14,911 nt of DNA from DATFYI01 sp035315125 (GCA_035315125.1 DATFYI010000297.1:1-14911), one strand, 5' to 3'; shown: positions 1-7,841, counted from the first letter of the stretch. The notes: a model not told the origin generated them from the sequence alone. Numbers and translations: made by a program.

Positions 1-1
1 C

Positions 2-1171
2 TTACACACTGACGTTGCTGAGATCGACTTCGTCTCGATGTACCCTAGCATCATGGTCCATCACAACATCTCGCCCGAGACTGTTCCGGCCAGTAGGCCA
101 GCAGGTGAGCAATCCACCTACCCTAACCCGGACAATCAGCCCGCCGGCCTGATTCCCCTGACGCTCGCACCTTTGCTGGAAAAACGTCTGGCCTTCAAGC
201 GCCGTCTGACCAACCTGCCCGCCTGGAACCCAATCAAAAGAGCCTACAAAGCCCGTGCTTCGGCCCATAAATGGCTTCTGGTTACCTGTTTTGGCTATTT
301 GGGTTATAAAAATGCCCGTTTTGGAAGGATCGAGGCCCACGAAGCCGTTACTTCCCATGGTCGTGAGGCTCTGTTGCAAGCCAAGGAAGCCGCTGAGGAC
401 TTTGGTTTTACCATCTTGCATATGTATGTCGATGGGCTGTGGATCCATAAAGAAGGCTCAGCCAACCCGACTGACCTGCAACCATTGTTAGATGAGATAA
501 CTGTTCGCACGGGGCTACCGATCATCTTGGAAGGCATCTATCGCTGGGTGGCCTTCTTACCCTCCCGCCTGGATAAGCGAGTGCCTGTAGCAAACCGCTA
601 TTTCGGGGTCTATCAGGACGGAACGGTCAAAGCACGCGGCGTCGAATTCCGTCGCCGAGATACACCCCCTTGGATTGCTGAAATTCAGCACGAAATATTA
701 GAGCAACTGGCTCGAAGCCAAAACGCAGAACAGATCCACCAGATATTACCCGAAATGACCGCCTGCCTGCGTCGCCACCTGGCCGACCTGCAAGCCGGGC
801 GCGTCCCATTGGAAAAACTGGTTGTGGGCCAGAAATTGAGCCGGCCGGTTGAGGAATATCGCAGCCTTTCGCCGGCAGCCCGGGCAGTTGCTCAGCTTGA
901 ATTGATCGATAAAAGTCTCCGCCCCGGCCAAATGGCACGCTTTCTATATATGTTGGGCCAACCAGGGGTCCATGCCTGGGATCTACCGCACCGGCCAGAT
1001 TCTTCTCATCTGGATATCGAACGTTACAGCGTCCTGCTGATCCGAGCCGCCAGTACCTTGCTGCAACCATTTGGTCTGGACGAATCCACCCTTCGTAAAC
1101 AAATCTTCTATCCCGGCTACATTCCCCAGAGCCCTGCGAAAGCCTTACGCTTATTTGAAAAGATCACTTAG
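2..1171 (+). CDS. Family B DNA polymerase, C-terminal part (5' end outside window)
   Basis: This is the palm and thumb end of a family B DNA polymerase. The reading frame is open from base 2, so the N-terminal and exonuclease regions lie to the left. Motif A is intact as DFVSMYPSIM, with its catalytic Asp at bases 26-28. Motif B is recognisable as KWLLVTCFG at 269-295; the usual form is K-x3-N-S-x-Y-G, so Asn and Ser are replaced by Val and Thr. Motif C, normally YGDTDS, reads YVDGLW at 425-442. The first Asp is kept, but the second metal-binding Asp is Leu. Downstream, NRYFGVYQDGTVKARGVEF fits the conserved thumb-side KKxY-like region. The frame has no internal stop and ends normally, so it looks maintained. 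It may belong to a bacterial PolB2-like lineage used in repair or bypass rather than replication; that is inference. Its last 21 bases overlap the end of the opposite-strand folK. Confidence 0.88.
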   Translation, partial: LHTDVAEIDFVSMYPSIMVHHNISPETVPASRPAGEQSTYPNPDNQPAGLIPLTLAPLLEKRLAFKRRLTNLPAWNPIKRAYKARASAHKWLLVTCFGYLGYKNARFGRIEAHEAVTSHGREALLQAKEAAEDFGFTILHMYVDGLWIHKEGSANPTDLQPLLDEITVRTGLPIILEGIYRWVAFLPSRLDKRVPVANRYFGVYQDGTVKARGVEFRRRDTPPWIAEIQHEILEQLARSQNAEQIHQILPEMTACLRRHLADLQAGRVPLEKLVVGQKLSRPVEEYRSLSPAARAVAQLELIDKSLRPGQMARFLYMLGQPGVHAWDLPHRPDSSHLDIERYSVLLIRAASTLLQPFGLDESTLRKQIFYPGYIPQSPAKALRLFEKIT

Positions 1172-1642
1172 TTCAGGGTGAGGAACCACAAAGCTGTTTT
1201 GTTGCAACTTTTTTGCAATATTGTCTAATGTCAGTCCGGTCTGTGGCTGTAGCAAATCCGGAAGTAGTTCAGCCAGCGGCAAAGCCCTGAAAACATCCAA
1301 CCACAAATTCGAATCACAAATTTCATCATCAAAAACGATGATATCCAGATCAATTGTGCGTGGAGCGTTTTTATCATCAGTCCGCTCCCTACCCAATTTC
1401 TGTTCGATTGGCCGCAGAACGCTATTTTTAAGTTCTGCTAGTTCCAAACCCGTTGTTATTTTGACCGCAGTGTTCAAGAAATTTGGCCCCGGGCTGCCCA
1501 CCGCATGGGTTTCCCAGGTCATCGATACGTCATCGAAACGCACAAATTGGTGCAGTTGCTGGATGGCTTGCCTGATATTAATCTCAGCCTCAATATTTGA
1601 TCCCAGTAGAAGATAGGCCTGATGCAAAACTGCCTGCATCAT
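1151..1642 (-). CDS. folK: 2-amino-4-hydroxy-6-hydroxymethyldihydropteridine pyrophosphokinase (HPPK)
   Basis: This enzyme transfers pyrophosphate from ATP to 6-hydroxymethyl-dihydropterin, the step after FolB in cytosolic folate synthesis. The 163 residues fit the family's usual 150-170. Visible landmarks are LLLGSN near residues 11-16, the NFLNTAV pterin-side segment at 54-60, and the signature APRTIDLDII at 93-102, whose Asp98 and Asp100 correspond to the two Mg-binding aspartates. Arg85, Arg87 and Arg95 lie in the catalytic loop region. The usual PHPR segment after the signature is not recognisable; NLWLDVFRALPLAEL follows instead, with the conserved PLAEL retained. The start is set by a four-base ATGA overlap with the folB stop, which implies translational coupling. 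The 3' end overlaps the polymerase gene on the other strand by 21 bp. Confidence 0.93.
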   Translation of the reverse strand: MMQAVLHQAYLLLGSNIEAEINIRQAIQQLHQFVRFDDVSMTWETHAVGSPGPNFLNTAVKITTGLELAELKNSVLRPIEQKLGRERTDDKNAPRTIDLDIIVFDDEICDSNLWLDVFRALPLAELLPDLLQPQTGLTLDNIAKKLQQNSFVVPHPELSDLFK

Positions 1643-1998
1643 TTTGAATTAAAGCGTTCGATCTCTACGCCCACTGAGCGGCTGAATCGTACCGCTCCTG
1701 GTTTCTCAACTCTTACCCTGGCACCCTGTACTTCAGGTTCCTCCAGGCAAAGCCTGGCAATGTCGCCTGCCAGAGCTTCCACTGTATACCGCGCAGCTTT
1801 CTCAGTATATGCCAGGATTTTTTTTGCCACCGTCCGGTAGTCAATACAGTCGTCAATATTATCTGTTTGTGCGGCCTTCTGGGTATCCGCAAATAAAACC
1901 ACGTTAATGAGAATATCCTGTGCTTGTGTGCGCTCTCCAGCATTTACGCCAATGACACCGCGCACCAGCAAATCTTTGATTAATATCTGATCCATCAT
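1639..1998 (-). CDS. folB: Dihydroneopterin aldolase
   Basis: FolB cleaves 7,8-dihydroneopterin to 6-hydroxymethyl-dihydropterin and glycolaldehyde, supplying the substrate of the adjacent FolK. The protein is 119 residues, standard for the family. The motif GVNAGERTQAQ carries Glu22, DYRTV carries Tyr54, and VRVEKPGAV carries Lys99; these match the pterin-binding Glu, catalytic Tyr and catalytic Lys of known aldolases. YTVEALAGDIA at 71-81 matches the usual VExLAxxIA segment. Two Met codons are adjacent at the start; a GGAG lies 7 bases before the first, so the first is used. It is the first gene of a two-gene folB-folK unit. No folP or folE is in the window. Confidence 0.94.
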   Translation of the reverse strand: MMDQILIKDLLVRGVIGVNAGERTQAQDILINVVLFADTQKAAQTDNIDDCIDYRTVAKKILAYTEKAARYTVEALAGDIARLCLEEPEVQGARVRVEKPGAVRFSRSVGVEIERFNSK

Positions 1999-2185
1999 GT
2001 GTTCGCTCCAATCAAGGAAAAGTTCATACCCCTATCCACTCCACCGAAATCATTCGAGAATGAATATGGGTATTGAGATAATATTTACATAGATTAATAC
2101 TATTGACGAACCACCTCGCTGTCAAGCCTATCGAATAAACTGATGGCCAATTGATTTTTATTCTCTTTTTATATTTTATTATTAC

Positions 2186-2214
2186 TTGACAAATGTGGCC
2201 TAATTTGTTATTAT
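2186..2214 (+). promoter_or_regulatory. Sigma-70-type promoter of the csoR-copZ-copA operon
   Basis: A perfect -35 TTGACA at 2186-2191 is followed by a 17-base spacer and a -10 TATTAT at 2209-2214, five of six matches to TATAAT. Transcription would start near 2220, at the left edge of the palindromic operator, so repressor binding would block initiation. Confidence 0.8.
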
Positions 2215-2218
2215 ATAT

Positions 2219-2246
2219 GTATCCCCTCCCCCCTGGGGGGGGATAC
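2219..2246 (+). promoter_or_regulatory. CsoR-type copper operator (GC-rich palindrome)
   Basis: This 28-base near-perfect inverted repeat has outer arms GTATCCCC and GGGGATAC around a C-tract/G-tract core. Known CsoR operators have this form: a GTA-type end, a run of C, a run of G and a TAC end. It begins four bases after the -10 element and ends ten bases before the csoR start codon, so it overlaps the expected transcription start. The position fits autorepression relieved by Cu(I). The match is to the remembered operator type, not a database alignment. Confidence 0.82.
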
Positions 2247-2256
2247 GGAGAAACCA

Positions 2257-2526
2257 GTGAAAAACGCAGATGTTCATTCTCGCTTAAAAAATATCGAAGG
2301 CCATGTACGTGGTATAGAGCGAATGGTTGAAGAAGATGCCTACTGCATCGATATTATTCGCCAGATACAGGCTGTCCAATCAGCGCTCAATAAAATCAGC
2401 ACCATGGTATTGGAAAATCATCTCAACAGTTGTGTAATTAATGCCGTCCGTGGAGATGATCCCAATGAACGTGAACGTGTATTAACCGAGGTTGCAGAAA
2501 TATTTGACGCAGCCACCAAGGTATAA
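2257..2526 (+). CDS. csoR: Copper-sensing transcriptional repressor CsoR
   Basis: CsoR is a small all-helical homo-oligomeric DNA-binding repressor that releases its operator when Cu(I) binds. The 89-residue protein has the family's N-terminal helix (SRLKNIEGHVRGIERMV) and the Cu(I) triad: Cys30 in DAYCIDII, then His55 and Cys59 in ENHLNSC. The complete Cys-His-Cys set favours copper over FrmR- or RcnR-type relatives, as do the copZ and copA neighbours. The start is GTG, supported by GGAG at 2247-2250 with a six-base gap; no better upstream start exists because the operator lies directly in front. It is the first gene of the operon and probably represses it. Confidence 0.95.
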   Translation: MKNADVHSRLKNIEGHVRGIERMVEEDAYCIDIIRQIQAVQSALNKISTMVLENHLNSCVINAVRGDDPNERERVLTEVAEIFDAATKV

Positions 2527-2553
2527 AAAATCATTGATCAAGGGAGAAAAATA

Positions 2554-2760
2554 ATGGCTACAATCACTTACTACATTCCAAATATTAACTGCGGTCACTG
2601 TGTTCATACAATCAAAACAGAACTCGGCGAGATAAAAGGTGTCAAAAACGTTGAGGCTACCCTCGATACAAAAAAGGTCACCGTGACCTACGATCCACCG
2701 GCCACAACTGACCAATTTATCGATCTACTCAAAGAGATAAACTATCCTCCTGAAAACTGA
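2554..2760 (+). CDS. copZ: CopZ-like copper chaperone (single HMA domain)
   Basis: This 68-residue protein is a single heavy-metal-associated (ferredoxin-like) domain. Such proteins carry Cu(I) in the cytosol and hand it to CopA or CsoR. The metal loop is NINCGHCVHTI, with Cys13 and Cys16 as ligands. The GM usually before the CxxC is replaced by NI, and His15 sits between the cysteines, as in several CopZ proteins. The rest follows the fold: a VKNVEATLDTKKVTVTY hairpin and a C-terminal helix, IDLLKEINY. AGGGAG at 2541-2546 gives a strong ribosome binding site 7 bases before ATG. It sits 27 bp after csoR and 64 bp before copA, in one apparent operon. Confidence 0.9.
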   Translation: MATITYYIPNINCGHCVHTIKTELGEIKGVKNVEATLDTKKVTVTYDPPATTDQFIDLLKEINYPPEN

Positions 2761-2824
2761 TTAGTACGACAGATAAAATCCGAAAGACATAATTGTTCGA
2801 TCCTAAAAAACATCAGGATGATAA

Positions 2825-5251
2825 ATGAGCGAAGAAAAACAAATAGTCCTGCCGATAACAGGAATGACTTGTGCTAATTGCGTTGCCACGATTGAACGCA
2901 ATCTAAAAAAGCTGGATGGTATAGATAACGCGGTTGTCAATCTTGCGTCCGAACGCGCTACAGTGGCTTTCGATCCCGACCGGGTAACCGAAAGGGCTAT
3001 TATTGATCGGATTCGCAAGTCTGGTTACGATGTAGCTGAAGGGCAAGCTGATCTTATTGTGAGGCGTATGAGTGACGATAATGACGCTCGCCGGCTTGAA
3101 AAAACCCTCCTTAAGCTTGATGGTATTCTGGATGTCAGTGTAAATTACGCCAGCGAACGGGCTCGTATTGGCTATATTCCTACGATCATAAGCCAGGCTG
3201 AAATCCGCCGAGCGATGAATTCGGCTGGTTTTGAGGCAGTTGAAATTGGCGGTCAGGCTGAAGATGCTGAGGCAAAAGCCAGGGAACAGGAAATCGCTGA
3301 GCGACGCAAGTTGTTAATCATTGGCCTGATCTTTACCGTGCCCTTATTCCTGATATCAATGCTAAACGATATGGGTATGCTTCCAAGCCAGATTCAATCG
3401 GCGCCCTGGTTAAATTGGCTGATGTTAACTCTTGCTACCCCCGTCCAATTTTATGTGGGGGCTCAATATTATGTCGGCGCATATAAGGCTTTGCGGAATA
3501 AATCGGCCAATATGGATGTGCTGATCGCTTTAGGATCTTCGGCCGCTTACTTTTACTCTCTACCGATTGTATTCGGTATTTTGCCCGGCCATGTCTATTT
3601 AGAAACATCGGCGGTTATTATTACATTGATACGACTTGGCAAATATCTTGAAGCGCGCGCCAAAGGGCGTACCAGTGAAGCAATAAAGAAATTGATGAGT
3701 CTGCAAGCAAAGACTGCTCACATCCAACGGGACGGTATTGATCTGGATGTGCCGATAGATGAAGTACGAATTGGAGATATCGTTTTGGTCCATCCCGGAG
3801 AAAAAATCCCGGTTGATGGCGTCCTGACCTATGGCCACACCTCGGTTGATGAGTCGATGCTGACCGGCGAATCAATCCCGGTTGAGAAAAGCCCTGGCGA
3901 TAACTTGATCGGGGCCACCCTCAATAAACAAGGCTTCATCAAATTTGAAGCTACCCGGGTTGGAAGAGAGACTGCACTGGCCCAAATAGTCCGTCTTGTT
4001 GAAGAAGCGCAGGGCAGCAAAGCCCCTATTCAGCATCTGGCCGACCAGGTCTCCGCAATTTTTGTTCCGGCAGTAATTGCTATTGCTGCTATTACATTCT
4101 TGGTCTGGTTCTTTCTTGTGCCAGCACCTGCCGCCAGTACTGGAATCAACGCTTTTACTCGTGCGCTCATGAATACCGTAGCAGTGTTGGTTATCGCCTG
4201 CCCTTGCGCGATGGGCTTGGCCACACCCACGGCTATTATGGTGGGTACAGGTAAAGGAGCAGAAATCGGTATCTTATTCCGCTCTGGAGAATCCCTCGAA
4301 CGAGCCGGGAAGGTTAATATTATTGTATTGGATAAAACCGGCACGATCACCCGTGGCCAACCACAAGTCACTAACATCATCACGAGTGGGTTTGCGGCTG
4401 GAGAAACCGAATTATTACGATTGGCAGCCAGTGTCGAAAAGGGCAGTGAACATCCCCTGGGAGAAGCATTGGTTGCGGAGGCTGGCAATCGCAACCTCGT
4501 CTTAAGTGATCCGCAAGGTTTTAAAGCCGAAGCAGGTTTTGGCGTTCAAGCCGAAATTGACGGGGTTCAAATAGCCGTTGGAAATCCGAGGACAATGACG
4601 AATCACGGCTATCTATTAGATGGCCTGGCCGCTACTCTAGAAAACATACAATCACAGGCAAAAACTGCCATGTTGATCGCTATCGATGGGACCGTGAAAG
4701 GTCTTATAGCAGTTGCAGATACTGTTAAAGAAGGGTCGGCAGCAGCAATTTCAGATCTACACCGTATGGGTTTGCAAGTCATCATGATCACCGGAGACAA
4801 TCAATTGACCGCACTGGCGATTGCCAATCAAGTGGGCATCGATCAAGTCCTGGCCGAAGTCCCACCCGAATCAAAAGCCTCTGAATTAAAAAAACTTCAA
4901 GAAAAAGGCCAGATTGTTGCGATGGTTGGAGACGGGATTAATGATGCTCCGGCGCTTGCCCAGGCAGACGTTGGCATGGCTATCGGTACAGGTACAGATA
5001 TAGCCATGGCAGCCGCACCAATCACATTAATAAGTGGAGATTTAAGGGGTGTGCCCCGGGCAATAACACTATCACGAAAAACTTTGGCTACAATTCGGCA
5101 GAATTTATTCTGGGCATTTTTTTACAATGTCATTTTAATTCCCATAGCTGCCTTAGGTTTATTAAATCCGATGATCGCTGCAGGTGCTATGGCATTCAGC
5201 AGCGTATTTGTAATCAGTAATAGCTTGCGGTTACGGAAAGCTCAAATTTAA
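2825..5251 (+). CDS. copA: Cu(I)-exporting P1B-type ATPase CopA
   Basis: This 808-residue membrane ATPase exports Cu(I) from the cytosol. HMA domain 1 carries GMTCANC (Cys16, Cys19). A second HMA-like domain at about 77-143 has lost its cysteines: the aligned segment RMSDDND at 81-87 puts Asp84 and Asp87 where Cys would be. The core is complete: TGES at 347-350, the membrane CPC metal site at 459-461, the phosphorylated Asp503 in DKTGT, His543-Pro544, TGDN at 656-659 and GDGIND at 702-707. Tyr767-Asn768 and Met789 with Ser792-Ser793 in the last two membrane helices mark the Cu(I) (P1B-1) class. Hydrophobic segments lie near 163-180, 197-215, 232-251, 257-271, 411-432, 447-470, 759-777 and 781-800. 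AGGA at 2815-2818 lies six bases before the ATG; ATCCT at 2800-2804 could pair weakly with it. Confidence 0.97.
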   Translation: MSEEKQIVLPITGMTCANCVATIERNLKKLDGIDNAVVNLASERATVAFDPDRVTERAIIDRIRKSGYDVAEGQADLIVRRMSDDNDARRLEKTLLKLDGILDVSVNYASERARIGYIPTIISQAEIRRAMNSAGFEAVEIGGQAEDAEAKAREQEIAERRKLLIIGLIFTVPLFLISMLNDMGMLPSQIQSAPWLNWLMLTLATPVQFYVGAQYYVGAYKALRNKSANMDVLIALGSSAAYFYSLPIVFGILPGHVYLETSAVIITLIRLGKYLEARAKGRTSEAIKKLMSLQAKTAHIQRDGIDLDVPIDEVRIGDIVLVHPGEKIPVDGVLTYGHTSVDESMLTGESIPVEKSPGDNLIGATLNKQGFIKFEATRVGRETALAQIVRLVEEAQGSKAPIQHLADQVSAIFVPAVIAIAAITFLVWFFLVPAPAASTGINAFTRALMNTVAVLVIACPCAMGLATPTAIMVGTGKGAEIGILFRSGESLERAGKVNIIVLDKTGTITRGQPQVTNIITSGFAAGETELLRLAASVEKGSEHPLGEALVAEAGNRNLVLSDPQGFKAEAGFGVQAEIDGVQIAVGNPRTMTNHGYLLDGLAATLENIQSQAKTAMLIAIDGTVKGLIAVADTVKEGSAAAISDLHRMGLQVIMITGDNQLTALAIANQVGIDQVLAEVPPESKASELKKLQEKGQIVAMVGDGINDAPALAQADVGMAIGTGTDIAMAAAPITLISGDLRGVPRAITLSRKTLATIRQNLFWAFFYNVILIPIAALGLLNPMIAAGAMAFSSVFVISNSLRLRKAQI

Positions 5252-5324
5252 ATAGATCGATTTTATGAACATATATAATTGCCGCATGGTACAATAGCAA
5301 AAATCAATTTAGGAGCACATTGCC

Positions 5325-7340
5325 GTGCCTATTTCTGAAGATTTACAAACTCGTTCTATCAATACGATCCGTTTCTTATCAGCGGATGCCGTGCAACGGG
5401 CTAATTCCGGGCACCCTGGGTTACCGATGGGAGATGCTGCCATCGCTTTTACAATCTGGACGCGCCATTTGCATTTTAATCCTGCAAACCCAAATTGGCC
5501 TGACCGGGATAGATTTATTCTTTCAGGCGGGCATGGTTCGATGTTGCTTTACAGTCTGCTTTATCTGACTGGCTTCGACCTTTCTCTTGACGAATTAAAG
5601 AACTTCAGACAGTGGGGTTCCCGCACGCCTGGCCACCCAGAGTACGGATTAACGCCCGGTGTCGAGACAACCACCGGACCTTTAGGCCAGGGCTTCTCAA
5701 ACGGTGTTGGAATGGCCATCGCCGAGGCGCATTTAGCAGGAGTTTTTAACCGTCCTGGGCATGAAATTATCAACCATTTTACCTATGCAATTGTCACCGA
5801 TGGCGACTTAATGGAAGGTGTAGCTTCAGAGGCAGCCTCATTGGCCGGTCATCTTAATTTGAGCAAGCTCATTTACTTTTATGACGATAACCGAATTACG
5901 ATTGATGGCTCAACTGCCCTGGCTTTTACTGAAGACCGGGGTGCACGTTTTAATGCTTATGGCTGGCAGGTGCTATCGATTGCTGATGGGAACGACGTCG
6001 AAGGAATTGACAAAGCAATCCAAGAAGCCAAACTGGATCCACGGCCCAGCCTGATTATCTGCCGCACCCACATTGGCTACGGTCTTCCAACTCGCCAGGA
6101 TACTTCAAAGGCCCATGGTGAACCGCCAGGCGATGAAGAATTGGATGGCGCCAAAAGGAACTTGGGCTGGCCCGTTGAACCACGTTTTTTTGTTCCCGAC
6201 GATGTGCTGGCTTTTTACCGCCAGGTCGGTAAAAAAGGAGCTCATCTTGAATCCGATTGGAATAAGCGCTTTGTAGCTTATCGCTCAGTTGAGCCACAAT
6301 TAGCTGCTGAGTTAGAACGCCGGTTGGCTGGCAATTTACCCGATGGATGGGATATTGACTTACCAGAATTTCCAGCCGACCCAAAGGGTATGGCTTCTCG
6401 GGCTTCATCCGGCAAAATGATCAATGCGCTTGCAGCAAAACTTCCAGAACTTGTCGGTGGTTCTGCCGATTTGACCCCATCCACCAGTACCTGGATCGAA
6501 AATGCAGAAGATTTCCAACCTGAAAAACGTTATGGTCGAAATTTTCATTTTGGAGTACGTGAGCACGCTATGGGAGCCATTGTAAATGGTATGACGCTTC
6601 ATAAAGGCGTTATTCCATTTGGCGCAACCTTTTTTGTCTTTTCAGATTATATGAGACCGCCCATCCGCCTCTCAGCCCTCTCGCACATACCGAGCATCTG
6701 GGTTTTCACTCATGACAGTATTGGCCTCGGAGAAGATGGGCCTACTCACCAGCCGGTTGAACAATTGGCTGCCTTACGGGCCATACCCAATTTGGTTGTA
6801 ATTCGGCCAGGAGATGCGAATGAGGTTCGGGAGGCCTGGAAGGTTGCAATCAGTCGCAGAAATGGCCCCACTTTATTGGCGCTGACTCGTCAAAATATAC
6901 CAACCCTGGATCGATCAAAGTTCGCCCCTTCCAGCGGCTTGGCCAAAGGTGCTTATATCATCGCCAATTTGGGTGAAGGAAAACCTCAAATTATATTAAT
7001 GGCCTCCGGTTCAGAATTAAGTCTGGTCGTTGATGCTGGCTACCGTCTGGTTCAAGAAGGCGTAAACGTAAGAATTGTATCCTTCCCAAGCTGGGAGTTA
7101 TTCGAACAACAAAGCCAGGTATACCAGAACGAAGTTTTACCACCTAATATTAAAATTCGCCTGGCGGTTGAAGCCGGGGTTACACAGGGCTGGGAACGCT
7201 GGGTTGGCGGTGATGGACATATCCTGGGTATAAATCGATTTGGTGCCTCAGCACCTTATAAAACGATTTACGAAAAATTAGGCCTTACCGTTGATAACAT
7301 CACCGTAAATGCCCGGATGTTATTAGGCATCGAGAATTAA
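5325..7340 (+). CDS. tkt: Transketolase
   Basis: Transketolase is a thiamine-diphosphate enzyme that moves two-carbon units between sugar phosphates. The 671 residues match full-length bacterial enzymes. Visible landmarks are His30 in SGHPGLPMG, His70 in GGHGSML, GPLGQG at 118-123, the TPP/metal motif TDGDLMEG from 158 through Asn189 in FYDDNRI, Glu413 in VREHAMG (the glutamate that activates TPP), and HDSIGLGEDGPTHQP at 463-477. The start is GTG; AGGAG at 5311-5315 lies nine bases upstream, and no in-frame ATG is nearby. A TATAAT at 5274-5279 in the 73-bp gap after copA lacks a good -35, and no copA terminator is evident, so separate transcription is uncertain. It heads the tkt-rpiB-tal block. 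Confidence 0.96.
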   Translation: MPISEDLQTRSINTIRFLSADAVQRANSGHPGLPMGDAAIAFTIWTRHLHFNPANPNWPDRDRFILSGGHGSMLLYSLLYLTGFDLSLDELKNFRQWGSRTPGHPEYGLTPGVETTTGPLGQGFSNGVGMAIAEAHLAGVFNRPGHEIINHFTYAIVTDGDLMEGVASEAASLAGHLNLSKLIYFYDDNRITIDGSTALAFTEDRGARFNAYGWQVLSIADGNDVEGIDKAIQEAKLDPRPSLIICRTHIGYGLPTRQDTSKAHGEPPGDEELDGAKRNLGWPVEPRFFVPDDVLAFYRQVGKKGAHLESDWNKRFVAYRSVEPQLAAELERRLAGNLPDGWDIDLPEFPADPKGMASRASSGKMINALAAKLPELVGGSADLTPSTSTWIENAEDFQPEKRYGRNFHFGVREHAMGAIVNGMTLHKGVIPFGATFFVFSDYMRPPIRLSALSHIPSIWVFTHDSIGLGEDGPTHQPVEQLAALRAIPNLVVIRPGDANEVREAWKVAISRRNGPTLLALTRQNIPTLDRSKFAPSSGLAKGAYIIANLGEGKPQIILMASGSELSLVVDAGYRLVQEGVNVRIVSFPSWELFEQQSQVYQNEVLPPNIKIRLAVEAGVTQGWERWVGGDGHILGINRFGASAPYKTIYEKLGLTVDNITVNARMLLGIEN

Positions 7341-7371
7341 TTCCGAAGATAAAAACTTACGGAGGAATAAC

Positions 7372-7818
7372 ATGCAAATTGCGGTCGCCAGCGACCATGC
7401 TGGTTTCTTAATGAAAAAAGTGGTCTTAGAAGCTGTTCAAAAAGCTGGCCACAATGCTTTGGATTTGGGAACAGATAGCCTGGCTCGGGTAGATTACCCC
7501 GATTTTGCCGAAAAAGCCTGCCGGCTGATCCAATCTGGTAAAGCCGATCGGGGCATTTTGCTCTGTGGATCGGGTGTGGGCGTATGTATTACAGCCAATA
7601 AAATGAAGGGTATTTACGCCAGTGTTTGTCATGATATCTATTCAGCACACCAGGGCGTGGAACATGATAATATGAATGTTTTGTGCCTGGGCGGGCAGGT
7701 TATTGGGCCTGAAGTGGCGAAAGATCTGGTCAATGCATTTTTGGCCGCTAAATTTTCTGGTTTCGACCGATTCCAAAATCGCATTAACAAAGTTCACGCT
7801 CTGGAAGACAAAGGTTGA
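7372..7818 (+). CDS. rpiB: Ribose-5-phosphate isomerase B
   Basis: RpiB interconverts ribose 5-phosphate and ribulose 5-phosphate. The 148-residue protein has the N-terminal signature MQIAVASDHAG (Asp8-His9), the CGSGVG loop with catalytic-base Cys65, His98 in VEHDNMNVLCLGG (ring opening), and Arg133 and Arg137 in FDRFQNRI, which match the phosphate-binding arginines of E. coli RpiB. Ser67 replaces the Thr found in some homologues. A GGAGG at 7361-7365 precedes the ATG by six bases. It lies 31 bp after tkt and 23 bp before the chosen tal start, so the three genes are probably co-transcribed. The paralogous LacA/LacB galactose-6-phosphate isomerases are less likely given the cysteine and the neighbours. 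Confidence 0.95.
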   Translation: MQIAVASDHAGFLMKKVVLEAVQKAGHNALDLGTDSLARVDYPDFAEKACRLIQSGKADRGILLCGSGVGVCITANKMKGIYASVCHDIYSAHQGVEHDNMNVLCLGGQVIGPEVAKDLVNAFLAAKFSGFDRFQNRINKVHALEDKG

Positions 7819-7841
7819 TTTATTCAATTACAGGTAAAAAA

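Larger units (their letters stand above)
1999..2256. other. Divergent intergenic region between folB and csoR
   Basis: This 258-bp gap separates the folB-folK unit (leftward) from the copper operon (rightward). The right part is AT-rich and holds the csoR promoter and operator, listed separately. No convincing folB promoter is visible on the minus strand. A small palindrome, CATTC-GA-GAATG, lies at 2051-2062, and an ATACCC/GGGTAT pair spans 2027-2073 with a 35-base gap. I cannot assign a role to either. No RNA gene or credible small ORF is seen. Confidence 0.6.

Noticed and set aside
627..1070. Long antisense frame inside the polymerase gene
   Set aside because: It is a shadow of the coding strand, with no ribosome binding site or recognisable domain.
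2051..2062. CATTC-GA-GAATG palindrome as a folB operator
   Set aside because: It is too short and no promoter is visible nearby to give it meaning.
2027..2073. ATACCC/GGGTAT pair as a second CsoR site
   Set aside because: The half sites are 35 bases apart, far wider than a CsoR operator, and lack the C/G tracts.
5252..5324. Intrinsic terminator after copA
   Set aside because: No stem of more than a few pairs followed by a T-run was found.
6055..6408. Antisense frame inside transketolase
   Set aside because: It lies wholly within a well-supported gene and its product resembles nothing known.
7815..7841. TTG start adding nine residues to transaldolase
   Set aside because: It overlaps the rpiB stop and has no well-placed ribosome binding site; ATG 7842 matches the family N-terminus.
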